35,451 nucleotides of DNA from an uncultured Collinsella sp. (GCA_958433005.1 CAUAWV010000023.1:1-35451); one strand, 5' to 3'. Positions 1-6,954 are shown, numbered from the stretch's first letter. Numbers and translations are program-made. Notes: generated by a model from the letters alone, not told the origin.

Positions 1-50
1 TTGGCAGGCGCCTGCTGCTGTGCCTTCTTCTTGTTCTTCTTGTTGGCCAT
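1..50 (-). CDS. secE: SecE, preprotein translocase subunit (N-terminal fragment)
   Basis: Only the first 16 codons are inside the window, reading MANKKNKKKAQQQAPA, a lysine- and glutamine-rich start that precedes the single membrane segment in many SecE proteins. GGAGG lies 8 bases before the ATG. Identity rests mainly on context: rpmG, tRNA-Trp, secE (then nusG) downstream of tuf is a classic conserved bacterial order. SecE would be the essential small subunit of the SecYEG channel in the membrane. The fragment is too short to prove this by sequence alone. Confidence 0.7.
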   Translation of the reverse strand, partial: MANKKNKKKAQQQAPA

Positions 51-89
51 TTGGGTTACCTCCGCGCAATGCGCTTATACATGAGTAAA

Positions 90-117
90 CCGTAAGCCCC
101 CAAGTGGGAGCTTACGG
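90..117 (-). terminator. Hairpin between tRNA-Trp and secE
   Basis: An 8-bp stem (90-97 with 110-117), with a further CCC/GGG pairing inside, lies between the tRNA 3' end and the secE start. On the minus strand it is followed by only a weak T stretch (GGTTTAC). It could be a partial terminator, or a structure that separates the tRNA from the secE message. Confidence 0.4.
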
Positions 118-126
118 AATAATGAC

Positions 127-202
127 TGGCACGCCAGGAAGGACTCGAACCCTCAACACTCGGTTTTGGAGACCGATGCTCTACCAATTGAACTACTGGC
201 GT
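127..202 (-). tRNA. tRNA-Trp (CCA)
   Basis: A full cloverleaf of 76 nt including encoded CCA. Acceptor ACGCCAG pairs with CTGGCGT, and the anticodon loop is TCCAA inside a CGGTC/GACCG-type stem, giving anticodon CCA. It sits between rpmG and secE, as in many bacteria. Confidence 0.95.
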
Positions 203-215
203 ATATGACTAGAGA

Positions 216-365
216 CTAGCGAGTCTCTTTGTGCAGCGTGTGGTGACGGCACCAGGGGCAATACTTCTTGATCTCCATACGATCAGGCATGGTCGACTTG
301 TTCTTGGTGGTCGTATAGTTGCGGCGCTTGCACTCAGTGCACGCAAGAGTAACTAGAGTACGCAT
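216..365 (-). CDS. rpmG: 50S ribosomal protein L33
   Basis: A 49-residue protein, too short for many ORF callers, starting MRTLVTLACTECKRRNY and ending HKETR. It has two CxxC pairs (CTEC near residue 9 and CPWC near residue 36), so it is the zinc-binding C+ form of L33, a small large-subunit ribosomal protein near the E site. It is the first gene after a promoter-like site at 411-440 and is followed by tRNA-Trp and secE, a standard translation/secretion cluster. The upstream Shine-Dalgarno match (AAAGG) is modest. Confidence 0.93.
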   Translation of the reverse strand: MRTLVTLACTECKRRNYTTTKNKSTMPDRMEIKKYCPWCRHHTLHKETR

Positions 366-410
366 GTATCCTGAACCTTTCATTTCCGCCCCGTACGGGC
401 ACGAGTTGTT

Positions 411-440
411 ACTTTATCAGCTCCACGTAAGTGCTGTCAA
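411..440 (-). promoter_or_regulatory. Promoter of rpmG-tRNA-Trp-secE
   Basis: On the minus strand a perfect -35 TTGACA (435-440) is followed after 18 bases by TAAAGT (411-416); GATAAA at 16 bases is an alternative -10. The box GAGGTTTTCATTGACAGC around the -35 is identical to that of the tRNA-tuf promoter at 2238-2267, which supports both as real promoters. Confidence 0.7.
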
Positions 441-580
441 TGAAAACCTCGAGTCAATTGGTTCTCGGTGGATCCATTCATATTTGGAACACATCAATAA
501 AGCCAGCGAGATCTAATCAACCCCAACGTCTTAGGGAAATAAACGCTCGATACGCTACGCAAGAGAGCGACGTGCGCAGA

Positions 581-615
581 AAAGAACCCGGCACCCTAAC
601 AGTGCCGGGTTCTTT
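581..615 (-). terminator. Intrinsic terminator of tuf
   Basis: A 14-bp perfect stem (581-594 with 602-615) with a 7-base loop. On the minus strand it ends in TTCTTTTCTG and begins about 25 bases after the tuf stop codon. Confidence 0.9.
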
Positions 616-640
616 AAGTCATCGGTATCAGAGAGCTAAT

Positions 641-1831
641 TTACTCAATGATGGTGGAGACGATGCCCGAACCGACGGTGTGGCCACCCTCGCGGATAGC
701 GAAGCGCAGGCCCTCCTCCATGGCGATCGGGTGAATGAGGTCGCCCTCGATGGTGATGTGGTCACCAGGCATAGCCATCTCGGTGCCCTCGGGGAGCTTG
801 ACCGTACCGGTAACGTCGGTGGTACGGAAGTAGAACTGAGGACGATAACCATCGAAGAACGGGGTGTGACGGCCGCCCTCCTCCTTGGTCAGAACGTAGA
901 TCTCGCCGGTGAACTTGGTGTGCGGGGTAACCGAACCGGGCTTGCAGAGAACCTGGCCGCGCTCGATGTCCTCACGCTTGATGCCGCGGAGCAGCAGACC
1001 GACGTTGTCGCCAGCCTCGCAGAAGTCCATGGACTTACGGAACATCTCGATACCGGTAACGACGGTGTTCTGGGTATCCTTGATGCCGACGATCTCGACG
1101 GGCTCGTTGAGCTTGAGCTCACCGCGCTCGACACGGCCGGTAGCAACGGTACCACGGCCGGAGATGGTCATAACGTCCTCAACGGCCATCAGGAACGGGA
1201 GGTCGTTGTTACGAGCAGGCGTCGGGATGTACTCGTCGACAGCCTTCATGAGCTCGCGAATGGCGTCCATCCACTTGGCGTCGCCCTCGAGAGCGCCCAG
1301 AGCGGAACCACGGATGACGGGGATGTCGTCGCCGGGGAAATCGTACTCGGAGAGGAGCTCACGGGTCTCCATCTCGACGAGGTCGATGAGCTCGTCATCG
1401 TCGACCATGTCGCACTTGTTCAGGAAGACGACGATGTAGGGAACGCCGACCTGACGGGCGAGCAGGATGTGCTCGCGGGTCTGAGCCATGGGGCCGTCGG
1501 TAGCGGCGATGACCAGGATAGCGCCGTCCATCTGAGCAGCACCGGAGATCATGTTCTTGACGTAGTCAGCGTGGCCCGGGCAGTCAACGTGAGCGTAGTG
1601 ACGGGCAGCGGTCTCGTACTCGACGTGGGAGACGGAGATCGTAATGCCGCGCTCGCGCTCCTCGGGAGCCTTGTCGATGTTCTCGAACGCAGTGAAGTCA
1701 GCCTTGCAGCCCTCGGTCTCAGAGAGAACCTTGGTGATGGCGGCGGTCAGCGTGGTCTTGCCGTGGTCGACGTGACCAATGGTGCCGATGTTAACATGCG
1801 GCTTAGTGCGCTCAAACTTCTCTTTGGCCAT
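641..1831 (-). CDS. tuf: Translation elongation factor Tu
   Basis: The 396-residue product is full length for EF-Tu, the GTPase that delivers aminoacyl-tRNA to the ribosome. Visible GTPase motifs are GHVDHGKT (residues 19-26), DCPGHADYVKNM and NKCDMVDD, and the switch I segment EERERGITI is present. Domains 2 and 3 follow to the C-terminal VSTIIE end. The start ATG has AGGAGG about 7 bases upstream. The gene follows tRNA-Tyr, tRNA-Thr and tRNA-Met on the same strand with no terminator between, so they are probably one transcript from the promoter at 2238-2267. The arrangement resembles the tRNA-tufB operon of Escherichia coli. Confidence 0.99.
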   Translation of the reverse strand: MAKEKFERTKPHVNIGTIGHVDHGKTTLTAAITKVLSETEGCKADFTAFENIDKAPEERERGITISVSHVEYETAARHYAHVDCPGHADYVKNMISGAAQMDGAILVIAATDGPMAQTREHILLARQVGVPYIVVFLNKCDMVDDDELIDLVEMETRELLSEYDFPGDDIPVIRGSALGALEGDAKWMDAIRELMKAVDEYIPTPARNNDLPFLMAVEDVMTISGRGTVATGRVERGELKLNEPVEIVGIKDTQNTVVTGIEMFRKSMDFCEAGDNVGLLLRGIKREDIERGQVLCKPGSVTPHTKFTGEIYVLTKEEGGRHTPFFDGYRPQFYFRTTDVTGTVKLPEGTEMAMPGDHITIEGDLIHPIAMEEGLRFAIREGGHTVGSGIVSTIIE

Positions 1832-1927
1832 AAAGCCCTCCTCTTAATAGGTCGTCCCCGGACGGGACTTTGCCTTTATACCATAGTGGCCTCTCAACAT
1901 ACTATTGAGAAGCCACCGTGTTACCTA

Positions 1928-2004
1928 TGGTAGCGGTGACTGGATTCGAACCAGTGACGCCACGGGTATGAACCGTGTGCTCTAACCAACTGAGCTACAC
2001 CGCC
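1928..2004 (-). tRNA. tRNA-Met (CAT), probably elongator
   Basis: 77 nt including CCA. Acceptor GGCGGTG pairs with CACCGCT, with a G-U pair at position 1-72. The anticodon is CAT. The paired first position argues against an initiator tRNA, which normally has a 1-72 mismatch; elongator Met is more likely than an Ile tRNA with modified CAT. Confidence 0.9.
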
Positions 2005-2007
2005 GGA

Positions 2008-2083
2008 TGGAGCCTGCAACCAGACTTGAACTGGTGACCTCTTCGTTACCAACGAAGTGCTCTACCGACTGAGCTATACAGGC
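2008..2083 (-). tRNA. tRNA-Thr (GGT)
   Basis: 76 nt including CCA. Acceptor GCCTGTA pairs with TGCAGGC, and the anticodon loop TTGGTAA gives GGT. It lies 3 bases upstream of tRNA-Met. Confidence 0.95.
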
Positions 2084-2093
2084 ACTTGACGGG

Positions 2094-2175
2094 TGGGAGC
2101 TATAGGATTCGAACCTATGTAGGCAGAGCCAACGGGTTTACAGCCCGTCCCCATTAACCACTCGGGCAAACTCCC
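2094..2175 (-). tRNA. tRNA-Tyr (GTA)
   Basis: A class II tRNA of 82 nt without CCA, with a long variable arm. Acceptor GGGAGTT pairs with AGCTCCC, and the anticodon loop CTGTAAA gives GTA. Unlike its neighbours the encoded 3' end reads A-CCC rather than A-CCA, so the CCA end must be completed after transcription. Confidence 0.95.
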
Positions 2176-2237
2176 AATCGTTCAAGTATCCGCAGGTTCT
2201 TTGGTCTTTTGGGCCTCCGCCCCCGCGAACGAAAAAG

Positions 2238-2267
2238 ATAATACGATGCAACCTTGGGGGCTGTCAA
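2238..2267 (-). promoter_or_regulatory. Promoter of the tRNA-Tyr/Thr/Met-tuf operon
   Basis: On the minus strand TTGACA (2262-2267) is followed after 18 bases by TATTAT (2238-2243), about 60 bases before tRNA-Tyr. It shares the 18-base box GAGGTTTTCATTGACAGC with the rpmG promoter. A GC-rich stretch right after the start site would fit stringent control, but that is inference. Confidence 0.8.
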
Positions 2268-2503
2268 TGAAAACCTCTAGATACACGGTACCGGGCGTAT
2301 CTATATATCCTTGACCTGCGTTTTTGTTGGGTTTGGATATGAAGGACGGTGAATTTGCATATAGCGGTGACATTTCCCGAGGGAACACTTTGGCGTAGTG
2401 GAGTGAGCCTGCAGAATATTGCTTCGATAACGACTCATTTGAACCTATATATAGGTCGGGATCGGGCTTCCCAGACAGAAGATTGCTCTTCCCAGGCAGA
2501 ATC
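2268..2503. other. Gene-free stretch
   Basis: No convincing coding sequence; the open frames here continue through the repeats that follow and have no family features. The only notable site is a 14-base palindrome, ACCTATATATAGGT, at 2443-2456. Confidence 0.5.
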
Positions 2504-2566
2504 GAGCGTGGATAATCTGCCACTTTGCCGTGCCATCGAATCCAAAGTGGCAGATTATCCACGCTC
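2504..2566. repeat. 24-bp perfect inverted repeat
   Basis: Arms at 2504-2527 and 2543-2566 are exact reverse complements around a 15-base loop. The outer ends read GAGCGTGGAT and ATCCACGCTC. Two more TCCACGCT-type motifs follow in the same orientation at 2585-2594 (TTCCACGCTT) and 2607-2616 (ATCCACGCTC). No T-run follows the right arm directly, so it is not an ordinary terminator. A protein-binding site or transposon remnant are possible readings. Confidence 0.75.
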
Positions 2567-2648
2567 ATTCACTAAGCGGGATTTTTCCACGCTTGTATGT
2601 CCGATAATCCACGCTCAGCCAGGATGACCGGGACCGGTCCGGCCTTTG

Positions 2649-2864
2649 TCTCGATCTATAACATTTAGAGAACATTTTCTCCCCTATCTGTTACAGATCG
2701 AGATGTTTCGCAGAGACCCCAGCTTACGTCTCATTCTGTAACAGCTAGAACGGTTTTCAGCCCCTTCGTGTTACAGATCGAGACATTCCCCGCTCAACCC
2801 GTCTTAATATCTCAATCTGTAACAGCTTGAAGACAAATACCGGTCTAGATGTTACAGATCAAGA
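2649..2864. repeat. Array of six alternating 15-bp repeats, 40-bp period
   Basis: Six copies of a 15-base motif, TGTTACAGATCGAGA or its reverse complement, start at 2649, 2689, 2729, 2769, 2810 and 2850. Orientation alternates strictly (reverse, forward, reverse, forward, reverse, forward). Spacers are 25, 25, 25, 26 and 25 bases and unrelated to each other. Any two neighbours can form a hairpin with a 15-bp stem and a 25-base loop. The array lies just past the 3' end of the DUF262 gene. The alternating direction and short motif do not fit a CRISPR. Confidence 0.85.
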
Positions 2865-2910
2865 TTGAATCGTTTGGGCTGAATATCCCCAAGATATTGG
2901 CTGGCGGTCA

Positions 2911-4761
2911 CTAGAGCTCAATCTCGTCAAAGTCAAAAGCTTTCAAAGTGAGTCCAACGAGCTTGTCTGTGCGCTCCTGAATCTGCTCGCTGGTCCAGGT
3001 ATCCGTGTTTACCAACTCGTCGTTCAGGTTCAACCCGTTGCGGTATCCGACATTCGCCCCGTTGACATCCTTGCGGTCTCGCTTGGTCACAAAGGGCATG
3101 TTGCTCAGCTTTGAGTTATACCCGGTAATGGTTAGATTTCCAAGCGTGTGGACCTGTTTCTCCTGCACCTCAATCGCCTTAGACATGTCGCCGTCCGCAA
3201 CCATCTTCACCCATTCATCTGGAATGTTCTTGCCCTGAGGGAAGATGTGCTCGATTGTCCAGACGTAGTTTCCGGAGGCGTATCGTTCCCAAAGTGGCTT
3301 CATCTCTTTCGTAACGCTCGGAGATGCAATAACAGTAAGGATGTAGCGCGTCATATCGGGATTGACGTCGTAAATCGGCCCCTCAAGACGTTCTTTGAAG
3401 GAAGCATCACTGGCAGACACGTCGACAAGGCGCTTCTTGATGTACTCCGCGGCTGCAATGCCCTTGAAGCCCTCACTTTCGAGGCTCTCACAAATATTGA
3501 TGAAGAGTCTTTCAAGGTCACGTGTGGGAGGCGTATCGGTGAGGTTGCGCCGGACAAAGAAGCAGACGAGGAGCTTAACAAGAAGCGCGAGGGTTTCATC
3601 TTTTAGCTCCAACTGGTTCTGCTTCTTGAAGAGGAACAGCAGCATCAGGTAAGATGCGACGCCCTGCGCTCTCGAAAGCTCCAAAAGCTGATGCGAAAGC
3701 TCGGAATCCGGACTTTCTTGATCGAGCCCAATGATCTTCGAGTAGAGTGCGGAATTCTCGGTCAGCTCGTCCAACACCTTAAGGGCGCCGTCATCAGATT
3801 CCATCCGCTTCTCGTAGATTTTCAGAAGGTTGGAACGCGTGGCAACGGAACCGAGAGGGAGTTGGGAACCAGATTCGCCGATAAATGGCTTGTTCACCTC
3901 CCGGCGGAAGGCGTCGTAGTTCTGACGGAAGAAGCGCTCCTGCGTCTTGTAGTCATCGCCAAGATTGTGGAGCACTTCCTGCCAGCGCTCAAAGTAATAG
4001 TCGAGCTGCTCGTCATCCACCCCGGCAACCTTGCCAAGAAGCATGTTCTTGATGAGGTCGACGGCGCTCAAGGGAACACCACGGTTGTTAAGGGACGCGA
4101 ACAAGGTGTAGGCGTCAGCATGGCTATCGACGGTAATCTGAACCACGACCGCCGAGCACACCAACCTGCAGATATCAAGCAGGCAGCGAACGCACTCGAT
4201 TCCGTCCCTGCCCTCAACGTCCTCACCCAGTCGATCGTAAAAATAGTTGAACGCCTTAGACATCTTTCTCAGACCGAGGAACTTTGGCATCTGCATAACC
4301 TCATCTAGGCCGATATGCTCCTTCAAGATCCAGCGGTAATCCTCAAGGTTATGATTCTGGACCTGAGGAATAACACGTGTCTTTGACTTGTCAGATTTCA
4401 AGATCAGACGATTGCGCAGGGGTCGGATATCGTCCAACATCATGTCGTCATCGATAGAATCCTTATGTTCCATGATGCGAGTATAGAGGGCGGCAAGGAG
4501 AAGACTGAGCGTCGTCAGGCGTTGCTGGCCATCGATAACTTCATAGTGAATGGTATCCATCTTGGAATTCACAGTCCCGTTCACGACAATAAACGAGCCC
4601 AGGAAGTAGCCAGCGTCGTTTTGGGTGATATCATCATAGAGATTCGCCCAGTCGCGCTGATTCCAAGTGTATTCGCGCTGGTAACGAGGAATGTCATAGA
4701 TTTTTAGCATATCGGTCGACAGAATATTGGCAACCGTTGGGTCCTCTACGCTATTAATCAT
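2911..4761 (-). CDS. DUF262 and DUF1524 protein, GmrSD-like defence candidate
   Basis: A 616-residue protein. The N-terminal part has the DUF262 (ParB/Srx-like) signature: IPRYQREYTW near residues 24-33 and the key IDGQQRL at 76-82. The C-terminal part has DUF1524 (HNH nuclease) features: EHIFPQ near 504-509 and HTLGNLTIT near 538-546, followed by SKLSN. The pairing in one chain is typical of GmrSD-type and related type IV restriction enzymes, in which DUF262 uses nucleotide hydrolysis to control cutting of modified phage DNA. The ATG at 4761 has AAAGGA about 7 bases upstream; a TTG at 4776 would overlap that site and is less likely. The gene stands alone between tRNA genes beside repeats, as expected for an acquired defence gene. 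The family is clear; the substrate is unknown. Confidence 0.88.
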   Translation of the reverse strand: MINSVEDPTVANILSTDMLKIYDIPRYQREYTWNQRDWANLYDDITQNDAGYFLGSFIVVNGTVNSKMDTIHYEVIDGQQRLTTLSLLLAALYTRIMEHKDSIDDDMMLDDIRPLRNRLILKSDKSKTRVIPQVQNHNLEDYRWILKEHIGLDEVMQMPKFLGLRKMSKAFNYFYDRLGEDVEGRDGIECVRCLLDICRLVCSAVVVQITVDSHADAYTLFASLNNRGVPLSAVDLIKNMLLGKVAGVDDEQLDYYFERWQEVLHNLGDDYKTQERFFRQNYDAFRREVNKPFIGESGSQLPLGSVATRSNLLKIYEKRMESDDGALKVLDELTENSALYSKIIGLDQESPDSELSHQLLELSRAQGVASYLMLLFLFKKQNQLELKDETLALLVKLLVCFFVRRNLTDTPPTRDLERLFINICESLESEGFKGIAAAEYIKKRLVDVSASDASFKERLEGPIYDVNPDMTRYILTVIASPSVTKEMKPLWERYASGNYVWTIEHIFPQGKNIPDEWVKMVADGDMSKAIEVQEKQVHTLGNLTITGYNSKLSNMPFVTKRDRKDVNGANVGYRNGLNLNDELVNTDTWTSEQIQERTDKLVGLTLKAFDFDEIEL

Positions 4762-5125
4762 TATGAGTCCTTTCAACCGCCTTGCTCACAAACGACGGGA
4801 AGTCCTTGTCGCTCTTGACTTCTCGCGCCGAATTAAATCTAGACCATAGTAATACCCATGGGCTACAGGAAAGAGAGTCGTGCACGGCGCGCAGTCTTTC
4901 GAGAAGCAGCATCGGAGCTCTCGGCACCTTGGTCACTTTCCGCCCTATCCCAGCTGGAGACACAAAGCCCAAAACTCTAATGGAGACAGCAACTGTAAGC
5001 TTGGCTTTTCCCGCTTCATTGCACGCATTTATTGACATTGGACATCGGTCACAAAACACACAAGTGCACTTTCAGATTTAATTGTTGCATTTTTGTTGTA
5101 TGAGCTGTTGCATGAGAAGGCAGAA
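4762..5125. other. Gene-free stretch upstream of the DUF262 gene
   Basis: Open frames exist on both strands here but have no ribosome site, family features or sensible composition. The DUF262 promoter must lie in this stretch; it is relatively AT-rich near 5010-5110. I cannot assign -35 and -10 boxes with confidence. Confidence 0.45.
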
Positions 5126-5147
5126 TCAGAGGCTATATCGCCTCTGA
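5126..5147 (-). terminator. Hairpin after the displaced tRNA-Thr 3' end
   Basis: An 8-bp stem (5126-5133 with 5140-5147), followed on the minus strand by TTCTGCCTTCTC. It follows the second, orphan copy of the tRNA-Thr 3' end, as the hairpin at 34973-35000 follows the orphan tRNA-Val end. It may be the tRNA's original terminator. Confidence 0.5.
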
Positions 5148-5157
5148 CCTGCGAAAA

Positions 5158-5368
5158 CTCATGGAGCCAGTGACAGGAAGTCCGCGTATTCGCTTCGCGA
5201 ATCCGCTCCGGCTTCGGATGCCTGCCGGCATCCTCGCCCGCTCGCTACGAACGCTCCGCGTTCGCTTGACGCTCGCGCCCTCGCAGGTTCGATTCCGGCA
5301 CACATAAGAAACGGGCCCTGTCCCACAAGGAACAGAGCCCGAAACTCTCATGGAGCCAGTGACAGGAA
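5158..5368 (-). mobile_element. Small tRNA T-loop insertion unit at tRNA-Thr(TGT)
   Basis: 22 bases of the tRNA-Thr 3' end (5347-5368) recur exactly at 5158-5179, an offset of 189 bp. On the minus strand the unit holds the tRNA 3' end, a terminator (5303-5341), an inverted T-arm copy (GGAATCGAACCTGC, 5282-5295), a run of tiny hairpins (for example GAACGC-GGA-GCGTTC, GATGCC-GGCA-GGCATC, TTCGC-GAA-GCGAA) and ACGCGGAC right before the orphan copy. The duplication starts between A58 and position 59 of the T-loop, the same point as at tRNA-Val. No integrase is inside. Calling it mobile is inference. Confidence 0.6.
5303..5341 (-). terminator. Terminator of tRNA-Thr(TGT)
   Basis: A hairpin of about 13 bp with two mismatches (stem within 5312-5341, loop TTGT on the minus strand), followed by GTTTCTTATG. 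It starts about 10 bases after the tRNA 3' end. Confidence 0.75.
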
Positions 5369-5425
5369 TCGAACCTGCAACCCACTGATTACAAATCAGT
5401 TGCGCTACCGTTGCGCCACACTGGC
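5351..5425 (-). tRNA. tRNA-Thr (TGT)
   Basis: 75 nt including CCA. Acceptor GCCAGTG pairs with CACTGGC, and the anticodon loop TTTGTAA gives TGT. Its last 18 tRNA bases plus 4 flanking bases are duplicated downstream (see 5158-5368). Confidence 0.95.
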
Positions 5426-5455
5426 ACACTTGGCGCTTTCGCGCGAAGCCAATTA

Positions 5456-5484
5456 AGAATAAAGGAATTGCGGACGAGGCGCAA
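5456..5484 (-). promoter_or_regulatory. Probable promoter of tRNA-Thr(TGT)
   Basis: On the minus strand TTGCGC (5479-5484) and TATTCT (5456-5461) are separated by 17 bases, about 30 bases before the tRNA. Confidence 0.5.
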
Positions 5485-5512
5485 CAGGCCCTTTGACCGA
5501 CCACATCTCAAA

Positions 5513-5576
5513 ACTATTCGCCAGGACGAATAGTATTAATTAGAATGGAATAGATAAAACTGTTCGTTCTAACGAA
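5513..5576 (+). promoter_or_regulatory. Two palindromes upstream of the HTH-HipA-like gene
   Basis: ACTATTCG and CGAATAGT (5513-5520, 5527-5534) form an 8-bp inverted repeat. TTCGTT-CT-AACGAA (5563-5576) is a second perfect palindrome that ends 10 bases before the ATG. They flank an AT-rich stretch that probably contains the promoter. Since the gene encodes its own helix-turn-helix, these are good candidates for autoregulatory operators. Confidence 0.5.
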
Positions 5577-5586
5577 GGGTTTCGCG

Positions 5587-6927
5587 ATGCTTACTACCAA
5601 GGAAGCCGCCGAACTGCTCGGCATCACTCCGCGCAGGGTGCAGGAGCTCATAAAAAACGGAGCACTTGAGGGCCGCAAGGCTTCTGGCGTGTGGCTTATC
5701 GACAAAGACAGCGTAGACACGCGACTCCGCTCCGCAACTAAAAGAGGAGGACGGCCTCGTCGTGGACATGGGAAAAGCGAGATCGCATTCACCCTCATGA
5801 ATCGCACGCACGAAGTCGCCCAGCTGGTCTACAGCACATCGCGAAAAGACTTTACCCACATCGGCGCCGACGTCGATCGTGCCCACGCCCCTATTGGAGT
5901 ACTTGGCCCCAATAGCCCCATATCGCTCGACTCCTTCCGCATCTGGTGGCGCGGCCGCGGTATCCCGCTCGCACGCATTGGGCTAGCCTCCCTGCTTGCA
6001 GAAGCCGCAGTCGATGTTCCCGACGAACTCATCCAGCGAAATCTTGGCCTCTCCCTATCCGACCAGTATTGGATTAGGCCCCAAGACTCCGGTCTCGCGT
6101 GGGAAGATATTAACTTCTTCAATAACGCCTTTGATGACGTCTCGCTAACCATTGCACCCTTCGCCCCGGAGGGTAAGGCAGCTGCCGCAAAGCCCGACAA
6201 CACCTCGGACGGCAATCTTCAAAAGTACTGGACGTGCGAGGGCGAGCGTCGAATTCTGCATAAGGCAGGAGCGCACCTGAACCAGGAACCTTATAACGAG
6301 CTGGTAGCGACCGCGCTCCACCGTCGCATCCTAAACGCCTGCGATTATGTACCTTACTCGCTCGAGGGCACGGGTACTTCCGCCCTGAGCACATGCGATG
6401 TCTTCTTAACTGATGAAGAAGAGTATGTTCCTGCGTTCTATGTAAACCAGCACGCAAACGCAGATGAACGGCTAACCGACTACGAGCGATATGTAGCAAA
6501 CTGCGAGGAGTTCGGGGCGACAGGCGTCAAGGATGCCCTTGACCGCATGATCGTATGCGATGACATCATTGCCAACTACGACCGTCATTGGCGCAACTTC
6601 GGCCTCGTGCGAAACGTCAACTCACTGGTCTGCAGACCAGCCCCCATCTTCGATTCGGGCTCATCACTCTGGTGCAACATATCACTAGAGGAGCTTAGGG
6701 CGGGAGAGCACAGTTTTACCAGCGCACAATTTCATTCAAGTCCCGCCAAACAAATGTTGCTCGTCGAGGACATGGGCTGGTTTGACGGCAACAAACTCGA
6801 GGGCTTTGTCGACGAGGCGATCGAGATTCTGTCTAAAAACGATGCCCTAGCAGCGAGACTGCCTTATCTAAAAGAGGCGCTAACGTGGCGCCTCGAAAGA
6901 ATGATCGACATCGCTGAATGGAGTTAG
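5587..6927 (+). CDS. Excisionase-type HTH fused to a HipA-like kinase domain
   Basis: A 446-residue protein. Residues 1-50 form a helix-turn-helix of the excisionase/MerR type (LTTKEAAELLGITPRRVQEL, then NGALEGRK and a WLID wing). The C-terminal third has features of HipA-like protein kinases: D332-RHWRNFG resembles the catalytic DxHxxN loop, and APIFDSGSSL (D356) resembles the metal-binding segment. I do not see the HipA glycine-rich serine loop or a separate HipB. The start has AAGGG about 8 bases upstream and two palindromes precede it. A one-gene toxin-antitoxin-like system, with DNA binding and kinase in one chain, is a reasonable inference. It lies next to tRNA-Thr in the accessory region and faces the yacP operon. 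Confidence 0.75.
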   Translation: MLTTKEAAELLGITPRRVQELIKNGALEGRKASGVWLIDKDSVDTRLRSATKRGGRPRRGHGKSEIAFTLMNRTHEVAQLVYSTSRKDFTHIGADVDRAHAPIGVLGPNSPISLDSFRIWWRGRGIPLARIGLASLLAEAAVDVPDELIQRNLGLSLSDQYWIRPQDSGLAWEDINFFNNAFDDVSLTIAPFAPEGKAAAAKPDNTSDGNLQKYWTCEGERRILHKAGAHLNQEPYNELVATALHRRILNACDYVPYSLEGTGTSALSTCDVFLTDEEEYVPAFYVNQHANADERLTDYERYVANCEEFGATGVKDALDRMIVCDDIIANYDRHWRNFGLVRNVNSLVCRPAPIFDSGSSLWCNISLEELRAGEHSFTSAQFHSSPAKQMLLVEDMGWFDGNKLEGFVDEAIEILSKNDALAARLPYLKEALTWRLERMIDIAEWS

Positions 6928-6954
6928 CGAGGCAGCATTCCCCCGCCAACTCCC

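Noticed and set aside
431..1933. 500-residue open frame on the plus strand
   Set aside because: It lies opposite tuf and runs through its terminator and promoter region; the composition is that of an antisense shadow in GC-rich DNA.
2182..2568. 128-residue minus-strand and 92-residue plus-strand frames
   Set aside because: Both read through the inverted repeat and the promoter region; nothing suggests a real protein.
2649..2864. CRISPR array
   Set aside because: Repeats are only 15 bp and alternate in direction, and no cas gene is in the window.
4754..5081. Overlapping frames of about 100 residues upstream of the DUF262 gene
   Set aside because: Present on both strands, overlapping the true start, without ribosome sites or family features.
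5133..5504. 123-residue minus-strand frame over tRNA-Thr
   Set aside because: It is a translation of the tRNA and the hairpin unit; tRNA genes often give such false proteins.
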